In this document: positions 6,778-11,890 of the stretch, one piece after another
Layout of the letters: the number at the start of each line of letters is the position of its first letter
Position numbering within the stretch: position 1 is the stretch's first letter
NCBI GenBank assembly: GCA_029881015.1
Contig: JAOUNK010000064.1
Coordinates: 1 to 11,890 of the forward strand
From: Gammaproteobacteria bacterium
Lineage (GTDB): Bacteria; Pseudomonadota; Gammaproteobacteria; Steroidobacterales; Woeseiaceae
DNA length: 11,890 nt
Reading direction: 5' to 3'
Program-made: the position numbers and the translations under genes
Notes under the pieces: model-generated
Told to the model about the DNA's origin: nothing
Database searches by the model: none
The model's input: only the letters and a program-made list of their open reading frames with translations

Positions 6778-8096
6778 CGCATCCCGCCGAACGGAATCGG
6801 GATCGGCGCACCGTTGACCGTCAGCAGGCCTTTTCTCATCTCTGCCTTCAGCTCGTAGGTGTCGCCGCGTTTGACGAGGTAGCCGCCGCCGATGATCATG
6901 GCCGCACCCGGCTGCTCCTCGAGCAGCAGCTGCATGACCGCGTCGGAAATGGCGATGTCGATGCTGGCCTCGGTCGTCATGAGCAATGACGTCCAGGCGA
7001 AGTCCGCCGGATCTCTCGCTGCGAAACTGAAGTTTGCCCGGGAGGTAATCGTGCCTTCCGGCAGAGTGAAGTCGAAGCGCTCGAGATTCATCTCGAAGCC
7101 GGACGCGAATAGTCCCAGGAGGTCTTTTTCAGCCGCTTCATAAAGCGCCATCGGGTCCTGCGCCGACTTCGCCCTTTCCGCGCTTTGCTGCACCCGGCCG
7201 AGCAACTCGGCATCGGCGCCAAGCAGTTCGAACACCATATCGATCTTCATGTCGCCAGCCCGGGGGAGGTTCTGCATGACCGTGTTCATGGTCGCGATGG
7301 CATTGACCTCGTCGCCGTCGAGCTGCGTGTTTCCCGTGAGGGACATGGACGGCATGACGATGAGATCGACACTGTCGATTGTCACCGACAGGTCGCCAAG
7401 CTCGACGTGAACGTCGCCCACGACAATGCCATGCCGCGTCGGCTGCTCGTCGCCAGCGAAGGTCAGCATGCCGAGGGTGACGACCTCCGACCCGTCGTCC
7501 AGGGACAACGACTTCACGGTGCCACGAAACTGCGCCTCGCCGTTCTTCGGGTCTGTTTTCACCTCGATCTCGGTCGGCCCCCAGGAGGCACGTGTATCAC
7601 CGTCGCTGTGTGAACCGGGCTCAAGGATGTAGTTCGACAACAATTCGCCGGCGAGGCCGACCTTGCTGTAGATGGTACCCGGGATGTCGATAAGCTCGCC
7701 GTCCTCGAACTCGAGCTGCAAGGTGGACACGGCGCTGCCCAGGCCGGGTTCGAGGGAGCCGCGCTCCCGCGACATCGAGGACACAGGAATCAGGCCGTGA
7801 TCGAGCCTCGTGTTGATGACCAGGACAGGCAGCTCGTCATCGGACTCGATGGGGCCGGCAAGCGTTACAAGCGCCGACTTCAGGTCGCCGTCGCGCAGCT
7901 CCACGCGGTGCGTTCCCTCGGAAGAAAACCAGCCGCGCGAGAAGTTCTCGGACGTTACCCGGACCTCGCCGCTCTCCTGCGCTGCCCAGGCCAGGCTTTC
8001 GTCCATCGACCTTTCTGCCAGTCGACCCACGATGGCGGGCGAAATCAGCACAACGAGCGCCAGCAGAACCAGTACAGCAACAACACCCTTTTTCAC
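6774..8096 (-). CDS. DUF945 / YdgA-family membrane-anchored envelope protein
   Basis: The 440-residue product resembles the DUF945 (YdgA) family, whose molecular role is poorly known. It starts with a short basic tip and one hydrophobic helix (residues 3-24, KKGVVAVLVLLALVVL). No clear cleavage site follows, so it is probably anchored in the inner membrane with the bulk in the periplasm. Family marks are FSRGWFSSEG (about 51-60), alternating beta-like segments through the middle, and the ending KGLLTVNGAPIPIPF. E. coli YdgA is somewhat longer (about 500 residues). The start is GTG at 8096-8094; an AAGGA at 8107-8103, 6 bases upstream, is a good ribosome-binding site. The stop shares CTAG with the oppDF stop. 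It is divergent from cytochrome c4. The family call is fairly sure; the function is unknown. Confidence 0.85.
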   Translation of the reverse strand: MKKGVVAVLVLLALVVLISPAIVGRLAERSMDESLAWAAQESGEVRVTSENFSRGWFSSEGTHRVELRDGDLKSALVTLAGPIESDDELPVLVINTRLDHGLIPVSSMSRERGSLEPGLGSAVSTLQLEFEDGELIDIPGTIYSKVGLAGELLSNYILEPGSHSDGDTRASWGPTEIEVKTDPKNGEAQFRGTVKSLSLDDGSEVVTLGMLTFAGDEQPTRHGIVVGDVHVELGDLSVTIDSVDLIVMPSMSLTGNTQLDGDEVNAIATMNTVMQNLPRAGDMKIDMVFELLGADAELLGRVQQSAERAKSAQDPMALYEAAEKDLLGLFASGFEMNLERFDFTLPEGTITSRANFSFAARDPADFAWTSLLMTTEASIDIAISDAVMQLLLEEQPGAAMIIGGGYLVKRGDTYELKAEMRKGLLTVNGAPIPIPFGGMR

Positions 8097-8102
8097 AGCG
8101 AA

Positions 8103-8107
8103 TCCTT
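8103..8107 (-). promoter_or_regulatory. Ribosome-binding site for the DUF945 gene
   Basis: On the minus strand AAGGA sits 6 bases before the GTG at 8096. It is the best Shine-Dalgarno match near the gene and fixes the GTG start, which also places the hydrophobic anchor directly at the N-terminus. Confidence 0.7.
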
Positions 8108-8171
8108 GTCAAATCAGTAACAGGAGTCACGATGCCAGCATGCGCGTACCTGCACAAGCCTGCATGAACGC

Positions 8172-8200
8172 TAGAAATCGGGGCCGAGTGTCACTACCAT
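8172..8200 (+). promoter_or_regulatory. Candidate sigma-70 promoter for the cytochrome c4 cluster
   Basis: TAGAAA at 8172-8177 (4 of 6 to TTGACA) and TACCAT at 8195-8200 (4 of 6 to TATAAT) are separated by exactly 17 bases. Transcription would begin near 8207, giving a leader of about 60 bases before the ATG at 8270. Each hexamer is only a moderate match, so this is a guess that rests on spacing and position. Confidence 0.3.
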
Positions 8201-8226
8201 AGCGGCCTCATCAGCGACCTCGGCCC
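8181..8226. repeat. Inverted repeat, 8-bp arms, spanning the candidate promoter
   Basis: GGGCCGAG at 8181-8188 is the exact reverse complement of CTCGGCCC at 8219-8226, with 30 bases between. The arms flank the candidate -10 element. It could be a paired operator or form a stem, but in GC-rich DNA an 8-bp match at this distance can arise by chance. Confidence 0.4.
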
Positions 8227-8234
8227 GTGCCGGG

Positions 8235-8247
8235 GTTTGGACCAAAC
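8235..8247. repeat. 13-bp palindrome in the cytochrome c4 leader
   Basis: GTTTGG-A-CCAAAC is a perfect inverted repeat with 6-bp arms around one central base, ending 22 bases before the cytochrome c4 ATG. Such compact symmetry is typical of a dimeric regulator site; I do not recognise the motif as that of a known regulator. Confidence 0.45.
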
Positions 8248-8269
8248 GCCACATCAAGTGATTACGAAC

Positions 8270-8872
8270 ATGAAGATCGTCGCTAGCGCAACGGCGCTGC
8301 TCCTGGCAGCCACCCTTCTTGCCCAGCCCGCATTCGCCGAAGGCGATGCCGCCGCCGGCAAGGAACTCGGATATACCTGCCTTGGGTGCCACGGCATCGA
8401 GGGCTATCGCAATGCCTACCCGTCTTACCGCGTTCCCAAACTCGGCGGCCAGAAGGCGGGGTACCTGGAGATCGCCCTGAAAGGCTATCGTGACGGCACG
8501 CGCCAGCATCCAACGATGGCCGCGCAGGCAACGAGCCTGACCGACCAGGAGATCCAGGACGTCTCGGCCTACCTCGCGAGTATCGGCGGTGACTCGGTCG
8601 CGGCCGGCGGCACGCAGGGCACGTCGTTCGACAAGGCCGCGGCCTGCACGGCCTGCCACGGCCAGAACGGCATCAGCGTCAATGCGGCGTGGCCGACGCT
8701 TGCCGGCCAGCACGAGGACTACCTGTTCAACGCGCTGAACCAGTATCGCGACGGCACGCGCAAGGACCCGGTCATGAGCGCACAGGCCGCGCTGATTGCC
8801 GAAGAAGACGTTGCGAAGCTCGCGCGGTACTACTCGCGCCTCGAGGGCCTGGAGACGACCAGGCCTGAGTAG
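8270..8872 (+). CDS. Dihaem cytochrome c4, exported
   Basis: The 200-residue product is a cytochrome c4-type electron carrier of the periplasm, a family that commonly passes electrons towards terminal oxidases. The ATG at 8270 is preferred to the TTG at 8237 because it starts a signal peptide (MKIVASATALLLAATLLAQ) with predicted cleavage after AFA at residue 23. There are two class I haem domains in tandem: CLGCH at 37-41 with probable axial Met83 (HPTM), and CTACH at 126-130 with probable axial Met169 (DPVM). The repeated YRDGTR...P.MxAQA pattern in both halves is characteristic of c4. The Shine-Dalgarno sequence is weak (AAGTG at 8256-8260). The stop codon lies inside the predicted start of the next gene, so it probably heads an operon. 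Haem attachment would need the Ccm system, which is not in this window. Confidence 0.95.
   Translation: MKIVASATALLLAATLLAQPAFAEGDAAAGKELGYTCLGCHGIEGYRNAYPSYRVPKLGGQKAGYLEIALKGYRDGTRQHPTMAAQATSLTDQEIQDVSAYLASIGGDSVAAGGTQGTSFDKAAACTACHGQNGISVNAAWPTLAGQHEDYLFNALNQYRDGTRKDPVMSAQAALIAEEDVAKLARYYSRLEGLETTRPE
8851..8867 (+). promoter_or_regulatory. Ribosome-binding site and probable CTG start of the MBL gene
   Basis: GGAGA at 8851-8855 is followed after 9 bases by an in-frame CTG at 8865-8867. The frame has no ATG or GTG near the beginning of the conserved region, and the only other upstream starts are TTG codons at 8796 and 8811, deep inside cytochrome c4. Confidence 0.55.
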
Positions 8873-9827
8873 TCGCGCCCGCATAACCGAGCTCGACGAT
8901 GGCATCGTTGCCATCGATACCGAGTACTTCCGGCCGTTACAGGACGCGAGTCACCTCATCGTCGAGGGTGGTCGGGGCGCGTTTGTCGATACCGGCACGA
9001 ACGACAGCGTCCCGCATTTGCTCGACGGGCTGCGTCAGCGGGATCTTGACCCCGGCGATGTCGATTTCGTTTTCCTGACGCACATTCACCTTGACCATGC
9101 CGGCGGTGCCGGCTTGCTCATGCAGCACCTGCCAAACGCGCACTGCATCGTGCACCCGCGCGGTGCGCCGCACATGGTGAATCCCGAAAGGCTGATCGCC
9201 GGGACCATCGGCGTTTACGGCGAGCGGCGCACGCGTGAGATGTACGGTGACATCGTCCCGATCCCTGAGCACCGCATCACCGTTGCAGAGGACGAAGCCT
9301 GGTTCGATTTCAATGGCCGGGCCATGCAGGCCCTGCACACCGAGGGGCATGCGCGGCATCACTACGTCCTCAACGACCCGTCCTCGCGCGGTGTATTCAC
9401 GGGCGACAGTTTCGGCATCTCCTACCGCGAGTGCGACACGGTCAACGGCGAGTTCATCTACCCGACAACGACACCGGCGAGCTTCGATCCCGAGGAAGCG
9501 CACAAGTCGGTGGATCGCATCATGGGGTGCGACCCCGAGCAGCTCTATCTCACCCACTACAGCCGCGTGCAGGACCTCGATCGGCTTGCTGCCGACATGC
9601 ATGCCGGAATCGATGCCTACGTCGAGATCGCGCTCGCGCACCAGGCGGAACGGAATCGTGGCGAGCGCATCCAACAGGCAATGGATGATTACCTGAGCGA
9701 ACGCCTCCTTGCACACGGCTTCAGGGGTGATCGTGACGCGATGTGGTCCATACTCGAGATCGATATCGTTCTGAATGCCCAGGGCCTGGTGTCATGGCTA
9801 GAGCGGCTGGAGAAGCACAATGGATAA
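8865..9827 (+). CDS. MBL-fold metallohydrolase of unknown substrate
   Basis: This is a metallo-beta-lactamase-fold hydrolase, a family that uses one or two metal ions to cleave esters, thioesters, lactones or similar bonds. The substrate cannot be read from the sequence. Numbered from the CTG start (320 residues), metal ligands are His73, His75, Asp77 and His78 (HIHLDH), His162 (TEGHA), Asp181 (TGDS) and His231 (LTHYS), so the site is complete. The domain begins at once with ITELDDGIVAIDTEY and has no signal peptide, so it should be cytoplasmic. The last ~80 residues are helical and may form a dimer or lid region. The start is probably CTG at 8865, overlapping the cytochrome c4 stop by 8 bases; TTG at 8811 or 8796 would add a basic, arginine-rich extension read from the cytochrome's other frame. 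The stop overlaps the next gene by 8 bases. Confidence 0.88.
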   Translation: MSSRARITELDDGIVAIDTEYFRPLQDASHLIVEGGRGAFVDTGTNDSVPHLLDGLRQRDLDPGDVDFVFLTHIHLDHAGGAGLLMQHLPNAHCIVHPRGAPHMVNPERLIAGTIGVYGERRTREMYGDIVPIPEHRITVAEDEAWFDFNGRAMQALHTEGHARHHYVLNDPSSRGVFTGDSFGISYRECDTVNGEFIYPTTTPASFDPEEAHKSVDRIMGCDPEQLYLTHYSRVQDLDRLAADMHAGIDAYVEIALAHQAERNRGERIQQAMDDYLSERLLAHGFRGDRDAMWSILEIDIVLNAQGLVSWLERLEKHNG

Positions 9828-10818
9828 GTTTCGCGCATACCGTATCGATGAGCAGGACGGGAAGATCGTCGCCGGGTTCCAGATGTTGGACATAGAGGAC
9901 CTGACGGCTGGCAATGTCGTTGTGCGCGTGACGCACTCGACGATCAACTACAAGGACGCGCTGGCGGCAACCGGTAAAGGGCGCATCCTGAGGCGCTATC
10001 CGCTGAACGGCGGCATCGACCTGGCCGGCGTTATCGTCAGCTCCGGGGACACGGAGTTTCCGCCGGGCACCAACGTGCTGGTGAACGGTTGCGGTCTGTC
10101 CGAAACGATCGACGGTGGCTACTCCGAGTACGCGCGCATCGACAGCAGCTGCATCGTCGCCGTCCCCGACGGCATGACCTGCGCGGAGGCCATGCAGATC
10201 GGCACGGCCGGTTACACGGCGGCACTGGCCATCCACCGTATGGAGCAGAACGGGCAGGCGCCGGGCCAGGGCCCCGTGGTGGTCACCGGCGCGACGGGCG
10301 GCGTTGGCAGTATCGCCATCGACATGCTTGCCGGCCTTGGCTACGAGGTCGCGGCAGTGACCGGTAAGGCGTCGGAGGAAGACTACCTGCGCAAGATCGG
10401 GGCACAACAGATCCTGTTGCGCGACGCTATCGACTTTGGCAAGCGCCCCATGGAAAAAGCGCTGTGGGCCGGGGCGATCGACAACCTCGGCGGCGACTAC
10501 CTCGCCTGGCTGACCCGCACCATGAAATACGGCGGCAACATCGCGAGCATCGGTCTTGCCGCAAGCCACGAACTCAATACAACGGTGATGCCGTTCATCC
10601 TGCGAGCCGTGTGCCTGCTCGGCATCAACTCGGTCGAGACGCCGCCCGACCTGAGGCGCGCCGTCTGGGGGCGGATTGGCGGCGACCTCAAACCGCGACA
10701 CCTCGATACGATCGGCAACCGCAGGATTGCCTTCGATGATCTGCCCGCGGCGTTCCAGGCGTACATCGACGGCACGGTGACGGGACGCACGGTCGTCGAA
10801 ATATCGACCGACCCATAA
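9820..10818 (+). CDS. acuI: YhdH/AcuI-family NADPH-dependent quinone oxidoreductase (acrylyl-CoA reductase-like)
   Basis: This is a zinc-free medium-chain reductase of the YhdH/YhfP/AcuI family. Characterised AcuI members reduce acryloyl-CoA to propionyl-CoA with NADPH, which detoxifies acrylate or serves DMSP or 3-hydroxypropionate metabolism. The 332-residue product matches E. coli YhdH (324 residues) along its length: NYKDALAATGKG (43-54), the GIDLAG segment, IGTAGYTAALA, the dinucleotide-binding VVVTGATGGVGS (153-164), WAGAIDNLGG and TTVMPFILR. It ends GRTVVEIS, like GRTLVKV in YhdH. A GGAG at 9809-9812 sits 7 bases before the ATG. It overlaps the MBL gene by 8 bases and is followed after 4 bases by the peptidase gene. 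The family is secure; the acryloyl-CoA substrate is inferred from the family. Confidence 0.93.
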   Translation: MDKFRAYRIDEQDGKIVAGFQMLDIEDLTAGNVVVRVTHSTINYKDALAATGKGRILRRYPLNGGIDLAGVIVSSGDTEFPPGTNVLVNGCGLSETIDGGYSEYARIDSSCIVAVPDGMTCAEAMQIGTAGYTAALAIHRMEQNGQAPGQGPVVVTGATGGVGSIAIDMLAGLGYEVAAVTGKASEEDYLRKIGAQQILLRDAIDFGKRPMEKALWAGAIDNLGGDYLAWLTRTMKYGGNIASIGLAASHELNTTVMPFILRAVCLLGINSVETPPDLRRAVWGRIGGDLKPRHLDTIGNRRIAFDDLPAAFQAYIDGTVTGRTVVEISTDP

Positions 10819-10822
10819 GCCG

Positions 10823-11890
10823 ATGGCCCTGCGACGGCTACTGAGGATCCTGCCCGGCGGCGCGCTCGTGCTGCTGGCAGCACACGCGGCGCTGGCCGAC
10901 GATGTCGACCGGCGCGTGCTGAACAACGGCAACCTGGTGCTCGAGGACATCCCCGAAATCCCGCATGCCATCCGTTTCGAGCTGTATCGGTGGGAGGACG
11001 TTCGCTCGGCTGCATTTCGGGACTGGTCGGCCAACGGCAAAAAGATCTACGTGTCGACCGGTTTCGGTAGCGTCGACTCACTGCACAGGGTCAGGATGCC
11101 CGGCGGAGCGCGTCACCAGCTCACGTTTTACCGGGAGCCGATCAGGGAAATCGTACGCCGCCCTGGCGCGGACCAGGTCCTGTTTTCGCGTGACGCTAAT
11201 GGCAGCGAGTTTGCGCAGGTCTTCCTGTTCGACGTGGAAAGCGGCGAGGCGACCATGCTGACAGACGGCAAGTCGCGCAACGGTGCGGCGGTCTGGGACC
11301 GGCGCGGTGCGCGCATCGCCTACAAGAGTACGCGCCGCGACGATGTGGCCAACGATATCTGGATCCTGAACCCCGACAAGCCTGAGCAGGCCGAGATCGC
11401 CGTCGAGACCAGTGACGGCTTTCTCTGGGAGCCCGTGGAGTTCTCGCGAACCGGCGAGCAGTTGCTGGTGCGCAACGAGGTCAGCGTCACGGATGTCCGG
11501 ACGGTGCTCATCGACCTGGATTCCGGGGCCGTGAGCCGGTTGGCCGGCGGCGACGCAGCGCCAAGCCACAACGAGCCGGTCGCATTCGATGACGACGGCG
11601 ATGGATTCTGGCTGATTACCGACCAGGGCAGCGAATTCAGGCGGCTGGCCTGGCAAGCGCTGGAGCCGGGAGCGCGCCCCGAGGTCGTAACGGCGGATAT
11701 CCACTGGGACATCAAAAGCGTCGTCATCAGCGAGGACCGCACGCGCATGGCGTTTGTTGCCAATGAGAACGGCAACTCGCGTGTCTACCTGATGGACCCC
11801 GCAACCCGCGAGTACCGACTGGTCGACAAGCTGCCGACGGGCATCGTCCTTGGGCTGCGTTTCAGCCCGGACGGCAGGAAGCTTGGCATG
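10823..11890 (+). CDS. Secreted S9-family (prolyl oligopeptidase-like) peptidase, N-terminal part, truncated by the window edge
   Basis: The frame runs open for 356 codons to the window end. It starts with a signal peptide (MALRRLLRILPGGALVLLAA) with predicted cleavage after ALA at residue 25, so the protein is exported. After it come beta-propeller repeats of the kind that cap S9 peptidases: RDANGSEFAQVFLFDVESGEATMLTDGKSR split across about residues 127-156, then AVWDRRGARIAYKS, and further FSRTGEQ-, ISEDRTRMAF- and FSPDGRK-type blade motifs. The catalytic alpha/beta-hydrolase domain with its Ser-Asp-His triad would lie beyond the right edge and is not seen, so activity cannot be judged. A TolB-like or other propeller protein is a less likely alternative. 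The ATG follows the acuI stop by 4 bases with no clear Shine-Dalgarno, which suggests translational coupling. Confidence 0.8.
   Translation, partial: MALRRLLRILPGGALVLLAAHAALADDVDRRVLNNGNLVLEDIPEIPHAIRFELYRWEDVRSAAFRDWSANGKKIYVSTGFGSVDSLHRVRMPGGARHQLTFYREPIREIVRRPGADQVLFSRDANGSEFAQVFLFDVESGEATMLTDGKSRNGAAVWDRRGARIAYKSTRRDDVANDIWILNPDKPEQAEIAVETSDGFLWEPVEFSRTGEQLLVRNEVSVTDVRTVLIDLDSGAVSRLAGGDAAPSHNEPVAFDDDGDGFWLITDQGSEFRRLAWQALEPGARPEVVTADIHWDIKSVVISEDRTRMAFVANENGNSRVYLMDPATREYRLVDKLPTGIVLGLRFSPDGRKLGM

Larger units (their letters stand above)
8097..8269. other. Divergent intergenic region between the DUF945 gene and cytochrome c4
   Basis: These 173 bases separate two divergent genes and should contain promoters for both. 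Visible elements are a candidate + strand promoter, an 8-bp-arm inverted repeat around it, a 13-bp palindrome just before the cytochrome c4 start, and a CCTGCA direct repeat with a 10-base period (8149-8154 and 8159-8164). No small gene is convincing here; the long minus-strand frame through this region is the antisense shadow of cytochrome c4. Confidence 0.6.

Noticed and set aside
8107..8112. Perfect TTGACA hexamer on the minus strand before the DUF945 gene
   Set aside because: It overlaps the ribosome-binding site, and the matching -10 position (8089-8084) would lie inside the coding region and reads AGGGTG.
8796..8864. TTG starts for the MBL hydrolase inside cytochrome c4
   Set aside because: They add an Arg/Ser-rich stretch typical of a shadow frame, with no family similarity; CTG at 8865 has a better ribosome-binding site. 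Not fully excluded.
8171..8914. 247-codon open frame on the minus strand opposite cytochrome c4
   Set aside because: It overlaps the full cytochrome c4 gene and its start region, and shows no family resemblance.

Overview
The window looks like ordinary chromosomal DNA from a high-GC Gram-negative bacterium, most likely a gammaproteobacterium. GC is roughly 60-65% judged by eye, not counted. The basis is a MnmG, OppB, OppC and YhdH/AcuI set that resembles remembered Enterobacterial proteins along its length, a DUF945/YdgA-type protein and a dihaem cytochrome c4. A finer placement cannot be made from the sequence alone. I found no rRNA, tRNA, CRISPR array, insertion sequence or phage gene.

Layout. 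(1) Positions 2-1588 hold the 3' part of mnmG (tRNA wobble-uridine modification); its first ~90 codons lie before the window. (2) Positions 1704-6777 hold a four-gene oligopeptide ABC importer, oppA-oppB-oppC-oppDF, all on the + strand. OppA is a predicted lipoprotein. oppB starts with TTG, oppC overlaps oppB through ATGA, and oppDF overlaps oppC through GTGA. The two ATPases are fused into one 574-residue protein. (3) Positions 8096-6774, on the minus strand, hold a DUF945/YdgA-like envelope protein. Its stop codon and that of oppDF share the palindrome CTAG, so the two convergent genes have no intergenic space. (4) Positions 8097-8269 are a divergent intergenic region with a candidate promoter and two inverted repeats. 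(5) Positions 8270-11890 hold a compact + strand cluster: dihaem cytochrome c4, an MBL-fold metallohydrolase, a YhdH/AcuI-family NADPH-dependent reductase, and the N-terminal part of a secreted S9-type (prolyl oligopeptidase-like) peptidase that runs off the right edge.

How the genes may work together. The opp genes form one complete importer: lipid-anchored binding protein, two permeases and a double ATPase. The second cluster is packed tightly (two 8-bp stop/start overlaps, then a 4-bp gap) and is probably co-transcribed, but its members belong to different processes (respiration, hydrolysis, acrylyl-CoA-type reduction, peptide cleavage) and no shared pathway is evident. A peptide importer and a secreted peptidase in one window would suit an organism that feeds on protein or peptides; that is inference.

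I see no clear undescribed system. The points most worth checking are the apparent CTG start of the MBL gene, the conserved-looking overlap architecture of the cytochrome c4 cluster, the inverted repeats before cytochrome c4, the lipid-anchored OppA with its fused ATPase, and the absence of rsmG after mnmG.
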